Assembly (NCBI GenBank): GCA_946481605.1
Contig: CAMLPA010000008.1
Location: 1-19,977, forward strand
DNA from: an uncultured Flavihumibacter sp.
Lineage (GTDB): Bacteria; Bacteroidota; Bacteroidia; Chitinophagales; Chitinophagaceae
Reading direction: 5' to 3'
DNA: 19,977 nt
Shown: positions 1 through 5,602 of the stretch, piece after piece
Layout: each line of letters begins with the position of its first letter
Numbering within the stretch: the first letter of the stretch is position 1
Translations under genes and position numbers: made by a program
Notes under the pieces: model-generated
The model's input: only the letters and a program-made list of their open reading frames with translations
Told to the model about the DNA's origin: nothing
The model's database searches: none

Positions 1-8
1 ATAAATGC

Positions 9-20
9 ATAGGTGTAAAA
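9..20 (+). promoter_or_regulatory. Candidate regulator box ATAGGTGTAAAA upstream of the RiPP precursor
   Basis: The 12-mer ATAGGTGTAAAA lies 53 nt upstream of the precursor start. The same 12-mer occurs in both arms of the inverted repeat upstream of the sensor kinase (511-565), here in the left-arm orientation. A near-consensus -7 element, TACTTTAG (47-54, 7 of 8 to TAnnTTTG), lies 27 nt downstream. In the kinase promoter the corresponding distance is 37 nt, so the two differ by about one helical turn. I infer a binding site for the LytTR regulator encoded nearby. It does not obviously match the published LytTR direct-repeat consensus, so the identity of the binding protein is open. A second half-site could lie beyond the window edge. 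Confidence 0.5.
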
Positions 21-48
21 GGCCGAACCTGCTTTTCAGATCATCCTA

Positions 49-64
49 CTTTAGACTTCTAAAG
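49..64 (+). repeat. Small inverted repeat in the precursor leader
   Basis: CTTTAGA (49-55) and TCTAAAG (58-64) are perfect inverted repeats separated by 2 nt, ending 9 nt before the chosen precursor start. They overlap the possible -7 element at 47-54. This could be an operator half or a weak mRNA hairpin, and I cannot tell which. A 7-bp repeat of this kind can also arise by chance. Confidence 0.3.
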
Positions 65-73
65 CAGCGAAGT

Positions 74-241
74 ATGAAAAAACAAAGCAAAAACCTGCTG
101 AAATTGGAACATAAAGTATTGTTTGTTTTCAGGGAGAATATGCCGAAAACGCACAACAACCTCATCACCGGGATAATTGATACAACAACGATTACAACTA
201 CCACGACCATCCCCACCGGAAAAACAGGTGGAGGATTTTAA
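74..241 (+). CDS. Thr-rich, Cys-free RiPP (class I lanthipeptide-like) precursor peptide
   Basis: This encodes 55 residues starting MKKQSKNLLKLEH. The N-terminal part (about 1-30) is a Lys/Leu-rich leader with LLKLEHKVLFVF at 8-19, which resembles the LxLxK-type leaders of Bacteroidota class I lanthipeptide precursors as I remember them. The C-terminal part (36-55) has ten Thr out of 20 residues (37-39, 41-45, 48, 51), no Ser and no Cys, and ends TGGGF. A full-length LanB is encoded 2.2 kb away, which supports a substrate role. LanB would dehydrate Thr to dehydrobutyrine, but without Cys no (methyl)lanthionine ring can form in this peptide. An in-frame ATG at 5 would add 23 residues. I prefer 74 because the leader motif then sits near the N-terminus and the regulator-like box stays non-coding. 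No recognisable double-Gly cleavage site precedes the Thr run; the only Gly nearby is in ITG (31-33). The alternative is a chance ORF. Confidence 0.68.
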   Translation: MKKQSKNLLKLEHKVLFVFRENMPKTHNNLITGIIDTTTITTTTTIPTGKTGGGF

Positions 242-382
242 AGATACTTTATCCGTTAGATCTTATCCACCATTTCTTCTTAACCTTATCGGACCATTTC
301 ACGTGCTTAAACACAGTTTTTTATTATTCTCAACCGGCGGCAGAAAATAAAAACATAAAGGTGTTATTCACAAATGGTACAA

Positions 383-442
383 GGCATATACAACAAGTTG
401 CCGGCTTGTTGTTCAAACAATAACTTGTGAGTTGTATATGCC
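383..442. repeat. 60-nt near-continuous stem-loop between precursor and kinase
   Basis: GGCATATACAAC (383-394) pairs perfectly with GTTGTATATGCC (431-442). The stem continues with AAGTT (395-399) against AACTT (422-426) after a 4-nt bulge (427-430), and is capped by TTGTT (406-410) against AACAA (416-420) with a 5-nt loop. GCCGGC (400-405) is self-complementary. The bottom stem is AT-rich and no long T-run follows, so it is not a textbook intrinsic terminator. It could be an RNA-processing or attenuation element limiting read-through from precursor to kinase, or a short palindromic repeat of mobile origin. Confidence 0.6.
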
Positions 443-510
443 ATTTTATACTATCTGATTTTGCAGTTGCAAAATAATATCCTTGAAAATTTGCCGTAAT
501 TCCCAGACGG

Positions 511-565
511 AAATAGGTGTAAAACGTAGTCAACATAATGATATGAGACCGTTTTACACCTATTT
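511..565. promoter_or_regulatory. Perfect 16-bp inverted repeat (operator candidate) upstream of the sensor kinase
   Basis: AAATAGGTGTAAAACG (511-526) and CGTTTTACACCTATTT (550-565) are exact reverse complements separated by 23 nt. The core ATAGGTGTAAAA also occurs upstream of the RiPP precursor (9-20). The right arm overlaps a -7 element at 561-568, and the kinase start is 24 nt beyond the repeat. This looks like a dimeric binding site for a regulator controlling both the precursor and the kinase-regulator operon. The LytTR protein encoded at 1697-2431 is the obvious candidate. A stem with a 23-nt loop in RNA is possible but less likely given the separate third copy. Confidence 0.65.
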
Positions 566-568
566 TTG
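561..568 (+). promoter_or_regulatory. Bacteroidota -7 promoter element for the kinase-regulator operon
   Basis: TATTTTTG matches the Bacteroidota primary sigma -7 consensus TAnnTTTG in all fixed positions. It ends 21 nt before the kinase start, which predicts a short leader carrying only the Shine-Dalgarno sequence. No TTTG is present at the expected -33 distance (around 537-541), which suggests an activator-dependent promoter and fits the adjacent inverted repeat. Confidence 0.5.
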
Positions 569-573
569 GTTCC

Positions 574-580
574 AGGAGGG
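574..580 (+). promoter_or_regulatory. Strong Shine-Dalgarno sequence for the sensor kinase
   Basis: AGGAGGG lies 9 nt upstream of the ATG at 590. It is notable because most genes in this window, like most Bacteroidota genes, have no clear Shine-Dalgarno sequence. It fixes the kinase start at 590. Confidence 0.6.
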
Positions 581-589
581 AGTTAACAA

Positions 590-1687
590 ATGACCCAACG
601 TCCAGAAAAAACAGGGGGAAAATACAGGTTCAGGTTACTATTGTATCACGCACTCGCATGGTCCGTTTTTATTATATACGAAATGTGTATGGTGTATGTA
701 CAGAGCGGATATCACCTGAACTATAATATTGGGAATGGATTTGTGATTCCTTACATTATAAACATCGCCTACTTTTACACAAATGCCTGGACAATTGAAA
801 AAGTTGTAAGAAGCGGGAAATGGTGGCCGCTTATTTTTTTCCCGGTCTTCCTGCTTGAATGGGTGTTGTATACTTTCCTTATGACCTTCAATAACTGGCT
901 TTACCTTTCTGCCGAAGGGGAAAGCTATTTCACCTACCAATCAAATGAAGAACTGGCGATTATTGTAAGGCATTCATGGCGGTTCGTATATTTTTCTCTT
1001 TTCAGCAGTGCTTATTGGTACACCAGGCGTTTTTTCCAGAATCTCCAGCAACTCAGGGCCGCAGAGGGCAGGGTATTCCGGCAGGAACAGGCTAAGGCCG
1101 AAATGGAAGTACAACTGATGAAAACAAGGAATGCTTTCCTCCAATCTCAAGTGAATCCGCACCTGATTTTCAACGCGCTCAATTTTATTCAGAACGAAGT
1201 CAGAGAAGCTTCTCCTGAAGCGGCTGAATCGGTGATCACCCTGGCCGATATCATGCGCTATTCGCTGAATGGAACAAAAGAGGACGGCAACGTGTTACTG
1301 GAAGAAGAAGTGGAACAGATCGGGAACCTGATCCGCATCAACCAGGCGCGGTTCAGCAACAGGCTGCACCTGCACCTGAAAATATCCGGGGACATCAGTA
1401 CTGTACATATTATGCCGCTCACGCTTATTCCGCTGGTGGAAAATATGTTCAAATACGCCGAATTGATGGACGTGGAAAACCCGGCACGAATCCTGATAAA
1501 AGTGGAGAACGGAAAAGTTATTTTTGAAACCAGCAACCGGAAGAAAACCACTATTCAATACAAAACACCCGGGATAGGCATCGCCAATCTCCGTGAACGA
1601 CTGGAAGCCCGTTACCCCGGAAGGTTTACACTTGAAAGTATGGATAGAGACGATCGTTTCCAGGTAAAACTGGAACTCACACTTTAA
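590..1687 (+). CDS. LytS/YehU-type membrane sensor histidine kinase
   Basis: A 365-residue inner-membrane kinase of the His_kinase (PF06580) family. About four hydrophobic segments are visible at roughly 15-36, 50-70, 78-105 and 130-148, followed by a charged linker (150-180). The H-box is QVNPHLIFN with the phospho-acceptor His191; most family members have NPHFLFN, so Phe/Leu is changed to Leu/Ile here. The ATPase N-box is PLVENMFKY (281-289) and the Gly-rich motif is GIGIANLRERL near residue 328. There is no extracellular sensor domain, so the signal is probably sensed in or at the membrane. The LytTR regulator follows after 9 nt, forming a two-gene operon. Its position between a RiPP precursor and lanB suggests that it senses the mature peptide or the stress the peptide causes; this is inference. 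Confidence 0.92.
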   Translation: MTQRPEKTGGKYRFRLLLYHALAWSVFIIYEMCMVYVQSGYHLNYNIGNGFVIPYIINIAYFYTNAWTIEKVVRSGKWWPLIFFPVFLLEWVLYTFLMTFNNWLYLSAEGESYFTYQSNEELAIIVRHSWRFVYFSLFSSAYWYTRRFFQNLQQLRAAEGRVFRQEQAKAEMEVQLMKTRNAFLQSQVNPHLIFNALNFIQNEVREASPEAAESVITLADIMRYSLNGTKEDGNVLLEEEVEQIGNLIRINQARFSNRLHLHLKISGDISTVHIMPLTLIPLVENMFKYAELMDVENPARILIKVENGKVIFETSNRKKTTIQYKTPGIGIANLRERLEARYPGRFTLESMDRDDRFQVKLELTL

Positions 1688-1696
1688 ATGAAATAA

Positions 1697-2431
1697 ATGG
1701 CCACCACCTGCTATATTATTGATGATGAAATGCACGCCATTGAAACTTTAAAAGCCTATATAGAAAAAACGCCTGGCTTCGAGCTCATGGGGGCCAGCAC
1801 CAATCCCCTGGAAGCGCTGGCGCTTTTCAGAGACTCTGGTAAATACGCCGATATCACTTTTCTGGATGTGGATATGCCCGAACTGCGGGGAACGGAAGTT
1901 GCCGTATTACTGGGCAACAATACCCAGGTTATTTTTACCACAGCCTACCAGGATTACGCCCTGAATGGTTTCGAACTCGGCGTGAGCGATTTTCTGCTGA
2001 AGCCTTTTCCCTATGAGCGATTCCTGAAAAGTTTGTACAAAGTACAGGGATTGCTGAAATCGAAACAGTTGCAGGAACCATCGCGCAGCAGCGCGCTTTT
2101 CATTCAAACAGAAGGAAAAGGAAAGATTGTGAAGCTCTTCCACCACGATATCCGTTACATGGAAAGCAAGAAGAACTACCTCTCCATTGTTACCGAGGAA
2201 AAAGCATACCTCACTTACCTGAGTCTTTCAGAAATGGAAACGGAGCTTCCCGCGCAATTCTTCCGTATCCATAAATCATTTATCCTCAATACGGAGTTTA
2301 TAACTCATATTGAAGGTACAGATGTATTCCTCGAAGGTATCCCTGAACCGCTTCCTATAGGCGCCAGTTACAGAGATACCTTTTTCAGCTTCGTGAAAGA
2401 GCGTCTTGTAAAGACGAAACGCAACTCATGA
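1697..2431 (+). CDS. LytTR-family response regulator
   Basis: This 244-residue regulator has an N-terminal receiver domain (about 3-118) and a C-terminal LytTR DNA-binding domain (about 140-238). The receiver shows the acidic pair DD at 9-10, phospho-acceptor Asp57 in FLDVDMP, Thr81/82 in IFTTAY and Lys102 in LLKPF. The LytTR part has the usual IRYMESKKNY and FFRIHKSFILN segments. It is the cognate partner of the kinase 9 nt upstream. Likely targets are the inverted repeat at 511-565 and the related box at 9-20. Its last 6 bp overlap the 3' end of the convergent lanB gene, leaving no room for a terminator between them. Confidence 0.95.
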   Translation: MATTCYIIDDEMHAIETLKAYIEKTPGFELMGASTNPLEALALFRDSGKYADITFLDVDMPELRGTEVAVLLGNNTQVIFTTAYQDYALNGFELGVSDFLLKPFPYERFLKSLYKVQGLLKSKQLQEPSRSSALFIQTEGKGKIVKLFHHDIRYMESKKNYLSIVTEEKAYLTYLSLSEMETELPAQFFRIHKSFILNTEFITHIEGTDVFLEGIPEPLPIGASYRDTFFSFVKERLVKTKRNS

Positions 2432-5400
2432 TGGCCGCTGCCTGAACGACCTAACAGTGAGGTGTCGGTACAACATAAAATAAACCAGCATTTCATAGTA
2501 ACGCTGGTTGTTGCTGAACAACCTGTTGATATGCATGTGTATGATGTCCGCAGCAAGGCTTTCCAGCGTAGGTCCATCCTTTGGCCCACCGGCAAGTTTT
2601 ACGAGCAGGAAACGTACATTATCCCGCACACGTGTGTAGTCGAGTGCGGTTTCGTTGCGCAGCAATGCTTCTTCCAGCCCCGGCTCAAGTGTTTTGTATA
2701 ATTTTTCCGCTTCGGTTTTAAATCCTTTAACGCTGCCATGTTCCTGGTAAAATTGCTCAAAGTTGTTTTTACAGAAAGCAGCTTCAGTTTCTCCTGAAAA
2801 CCCAAAATACCCCAGCAACCGGTTCATGAACGCAACACCTTCCACCACGGTATCCTCTTCCCCGTAACTTTCCACCGCCGCTGTTTGCAGGTATTGCACC
2901 ACGATATTGCTGCTGCAATGAAAAAGCGCTTCCACATAGCCTATCAGCGGGGCCGAATACCTTTCCAGTTCGCGTTTGTACACATCGGTTTGAAAACGAT
3001 GGACCGTTTTGGCCTGAAAGAGTTTGTTCAGGCATTGGTTAAAAGCTTCGAATAGTCTTCCATGGTGGTGCCTTTCAGCTTTCACGCGAATGCGCAGGTG
3101 GTGATCGGGATCGTTGTAGCGCAGCCAGAACCATTGCTGAATGGCTCCTTTGTTCAATCCTTTTTCCACAATGGGAAGCAGGTGTTGAAGCAGGATGTTT
3201 TCCGCGGAAAGCGGATGGCAGTATATTTTAAAATAAAGCCAGTTGGCCGTATCTCTGGGGATGGTAGTGGTCTTCTTACTTTCTGGAAGTGTAAGTTTTC
3301 CGTAAGCCGGTTCATCCAGGTAAAGCGCTGCTATGTATTGTCCCATCAGCTCAACACCCTCACGGGTACGGATAAGCGTTTCGTCTGGCATGGTGAATTC
3401 TTTCAGCACCACCTTCGGCATCTGTTTAATTTCGCGGAGCAATGCCATCACATCGGCATCTGTATGGAGATCGTAGACAATAAAGTTATCGTGGATGGTC
3501 AGGGCCACGTAGTGTGGAAGGTGGATTTCTGCCGCAAGTTCCCTGAAAACCGCAGCAGCATGAGTGGGAACAGCGCTGGAGAGTGGTGCCAGGTCTTCCT
3601 CATAAAGATGCCATTCCGCCTCGTGCACAATGCAGGAACGATAACGCACCCGGGGGTAGAATTTTAACCCTGGAACCGCCGCCGAGAGCGAAAGGCTTAA
3701 GTGTGTTTGCAGTTGTTGCGACTGTATATCACAAAGGAATCGAAATACGGGGAGTGAGTTCCTGGTGTAGTTATAAGCCGATCCCAACCGCGGAACAACC
3801 GGTTTCCGCAGGGATATGGAACGCAGCACCACCCTATCGTTCACCACGGACACCATCAGGTCTGAAAGCGCAATCTGCCTTGATTGCGGCAGCGTGGAAC
3901 GGGTGAGTACCGGGATTTCATATTCCCGCAGATGTGCCCTTCTGTTGATGTTGGCTGCGTGAATATTGCAGAAATGAGCGATCTCAGCAAATGCCACGTC
4001 CGGGTTCGTTTTCTGTTCATGCTTCGCCACTTCCGCCGTAAATTTTTCAATGGCCGGCACTACTGAAAACCTGCCGGTCATTTGCAATGCAGAAGCCCCG
4101 CCGGCGCTTTCAATAATCACCTGCCCATTCACCACACGGAACATAACGTAAATGGTTGGCGGTAAAGCAACGGCGGCCGGCGGGCGACTGGTGGCACGAA
4201 GGTGTCCCGGTGTGATCTCGACTTCACCAATCCCCGTAAGCTTACTTTGTTGCATCCATTCATTTACCAGCAGGGCCGCCAGGTTCGGAGAAGAAGTGGA
4301 CGTTGAAGCTGGAGCCGAAGACTTAACCGGGTTCAGTCCGAGCGACGAGATCAGCACCTGGTTGCCCATCTCCCCGAAACTACCGTAACCAATGCCTAAT
4401 TGTGGATCCAGCGCTTCCAGCAGTGGCACTTCCTCCCTTTCATACTGCGCCAGAAAAGCCTTGCGGAAATGCTCCAGATCTGCCGAAGGCGTGTAAGCAG
4501 AAAGCTGTTGCAGACAACGCAGTCCTTCTTTCACCTGCTGCTGGAACTTCATGGGCAATCCGCCTTCCTTTACCGGCCGTTCCGCCACACAATAAAAACA
4601 GGACTTTGGCCGCTGCGCTTCGGACGTATACGCACTTAACCGCCTGGCCGTAGTGCGTAAAAAAGAAAGTGCTGGCTTACGGGAATCCATCAGTTTTTGC
4701 AGCCTCTTCTGCAAGAGAGGCGCTATTCTTTCAACGTGGGGTAGTAGTTCCTGCGCATAATCATTTCCGGTAATTGATGGCGCACCTGAATGCACCAGTA
4801 ATTGTTCCGCCTCAAGTTCCATGATGTAACCGCGAATCTCTTCTTCCGTTGCCTCAATCTTCCGGGCGATGGCCCCGAACAATTCATTTTTCGAAATACC
4901 ATTTCGTGCCAAACGCAGCACGCTATGGAGTAAGCTGTTCCGCGGAGCCGCCACCATGGAAAACCGTGTTTCCTGAAGGGAGAAGTCACGCCGGATGTAA
5001 CGTATATCGTTTTTAGCGAAAAATACACTCTGGTTAGGGAACAGCTTTACATCCTGATCACGCGTTAAAACAGTATTGCTGATCCCGGAAAGTATAGAGA
5101 AATCGGGCTTCAGGTACAGCAAAGGCTGTGGTTCCAGCACAATACGCGCATCTGTAGATGGACTCCACGAAGTAAGGGAAACTGCGGCGAACATACCAAA
5201 TGGCGTAGCGCGGAAAGCCGCGCGGTTCACATACTTCCTTACCGTGTGGCGCTGTTTTTCATTCAGCAACAAATAATCAAAATCTTTTTTACTCAGTTCT
5301 TCAAAAAATGCTTCACTGGAAAGGAAAACTGATTTTTTGAAAACGCCTGATTTCAGCAATGCAGGCAAATCCGTTTCCGCGTATTGCCTGAAACCATACA

Positions 5401-5443
5401 GCGGCGTCCGGAGCACCAGCGACGGGAAAAATCTATAGTTCAT
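2426..5443 (-). CDS. lanB: Full-length lantibiotic dehydratase (LanB)
   Basis: This 1005-residue enzyme should glutamylate Ser/Thr of a precursor peptide using glutamyl-tRNA(Glu), then eliminate glutamate to leave dehydroalanine or dehydrobutyrine. The N-terminal glutamylation domain has Arg12 and, in RAAFRATPFG, Arg74, Arg78 and Thr80, whose spacing matches the known NisB residues as I recall them. The C-terminal elimination (SpaB_C) domain starts near 733 (NWLYFKIY). It has HLRIR with Arg784/786, RELERY with Glu825/Arg828, and HMHINRL with His969. Both halves are on one polypeptide, unlike split LanB systems, and all key residues seen appear intact, so it is probably active. The only visible candidate substrate is the Cys-free peptide at 74-241. 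No LanC is in the window. The last 6 bp overlap the LytTR gene. Confidence 0.93.
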   Translation of the reverse strand: MNYRFFPSLVLRTPLYGFRQYAETDLPALLKSGVFKKSVFLSSEAFFEELSKKDFDYLLLNEKQRHTVRKYVNRAAFRATPFGMFAAVSLTSWSPSTDARIVLEPQPLLYLKPDFSILSGISNTVLTRDQDVKLFPNQSVFFAKNDIRYIRRDFSLQETRFSMVAAPRNSLLHSVLRLARNGISKNELFGAIARKIEATEEEIRGYIMELEAEQLLVHSGAPSITGNDYAQELLPHVERIAPLLQKRLQKLMDSRKPALSFLRTTARRLSAYTSEAQRPKSCFYCVAERPVKEGGLPMKFQQQVKEGLRCLQQLSAYTPSADLEHFRKAFLAQYEREEVPLLEALDPQLGIGYGSFGEMGNQVLISSLGLNPVKSSAPASTSTSSPNLAALLVNEWMQQSKLTGIGEVEITPGHLRATSRPPAAVALPPTIYVMFRVVNGQVIIESAGGASALQMTGRFSVVPAIEKFTAEVAKHEQKTNPDVAFAEIAHFCNIHAANINRRAHLREYEIPVLTRSTLPQSRQIALSDLMVSVVNDRVVLRSISLRKPVVPRLGSAYNYTRNSLPVFRFLCDIQSQQLQTHLSLSLSAAVPGLKFYPRVRYRSCIVHEAEWHLYEEDLAPLSSAVPTHAAAVFRELAAEIHLPHYVALTIHDNFIVYDLHTDADVMALLREIKQMPKVVLKEFTMPDETLIRTREGVELMGQYIAALYLDEPAYGKLTLPESKKTTTIPRDTANWLYFKIYCHPLSAENILLQHLLPIVEKGLNKGAIQQWFWLRYNDPDHHLRIRVKAERHHHGRLFEAFNQCLNKLFQAKTVHRFQTDVYKRELERYSAPLIGYVEALFHCSSNIVVQYLQTAAVESYGEEDTVVEGVAFMNRLLGYFGFSGETEAAFCKNNFEQFYQEHGSVKGFKTEAEKLYKTLEPGLEEALLRNETALDYTRVRDNVRFLLVKLAGGPKDGPTLESLAADIIHMHINRLFSNNQRYYEMLVYFMLYRHLTVRSFRQRPS

Positions 5444-5453
5444 AACGGTTCTA

Positions 5454-5475
5454 TTTAAAGGGAAACACCTTTAAA
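5454..5475 (-). promoter_or_regulatory. Inverted repeat in the lanB leader, possible operator
   Basis: TTTAAAGG (5454-5461) and CCTTTAAA (5468-5475) are perfect 8-bp inverted repeats with a 6-nt spacer, 10 nt upstream of the lanB start. On the minus strand they abut TAACTTTA (5472-5479), a 7-of-8 match to the -7 consensus. The repeat could be an operator or a leader hairpin. It does not resemble the ATAGGTGTAAAA box, so lanB may be controlled separately from the precursor. Confidence 0.35.
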
Positions 5476-5581
5476 GTTAAAGCTGATACAGGAGTAGGTT
5501 TGAACTATTGATGCAGATCATGGTAAGCTTTCACAAAGTATTTTCTGTTAGTGGGAAGAAAATCAGTACCCCCTATTTAAT

Positions 5582-5589
5582 TACATTTG
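5582..5589 (+). promoter_or_regulatory. -7 promoter element for the Omp85-like gene
   Basis: TACATTTG matches TAnnTTTG and ends 13 nt before the start codon at 5603. No -33 TTTG was found at normal spacing. The predicted leader is very short, but the other -7 elements in this window also lie 16-21 nt from their starts. Confidence 0.38.
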
Positions 5590-5602
5590 CCTTCTGACAC
5601 CA

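Larger units (their letters stand above)
242..589. other. AT-rich intergenic region between precursor and sensor kinase
   Basis: This 348-nt stretch has no convincing gene. It is clearly more AT-rich than most of the window. It holds a large stem-loop (383-442), a perfect 16-bp inverted repeat (511-565), a -7 type promoter element (561-568) and a strong Shine-Dalgarno sequence (574-580). Just after the precursor, GTGCTTAAACAC followed by AGTTTTTTATT (about 304-326) is a possible but weak terminator, since the stem is only a few pairs. Short ORFs here (374-430 and 543-593) are discussed elsewhere and are not called as genes. Confidence 0.6.

Noticed and set aside
5..73. N-terminal extension of the precursor from an earlier ATG
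   Set aside because: It would put the regulator-like box inside the coding region and place a Cys- and Arg-rich stretch before a normal Lys-rich leader. The start at 74 gives a typical precursor.
374..430. 18-residue ORF with two Cys (MVQGIYNKLPACCSNNNL)
   Set aside because: It lies wholly within the large stem-loop, has no ribosome binding site and its composition follows from the palindrome.
330..536. 68-codon minus-strand frame between precursor and kinase
   Set aside because: It reads through the stem-loop and the operator repeat, has no recognisable motif and lies antisense to the regulatory region.
3062..3667. 201-codon plus-strand frame inside lanB
   Set aside because: It is antisense to the conserved elimination domain of lanB and has no protein-family features.
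5494..5505. GTAGGTTTGAAC upstream of lanB as a copy of ATAGGTGTAAAA
   Set aside because: Only 8 of 12 positions match, which is expected by chance about once in a region of this size searched on both strands.
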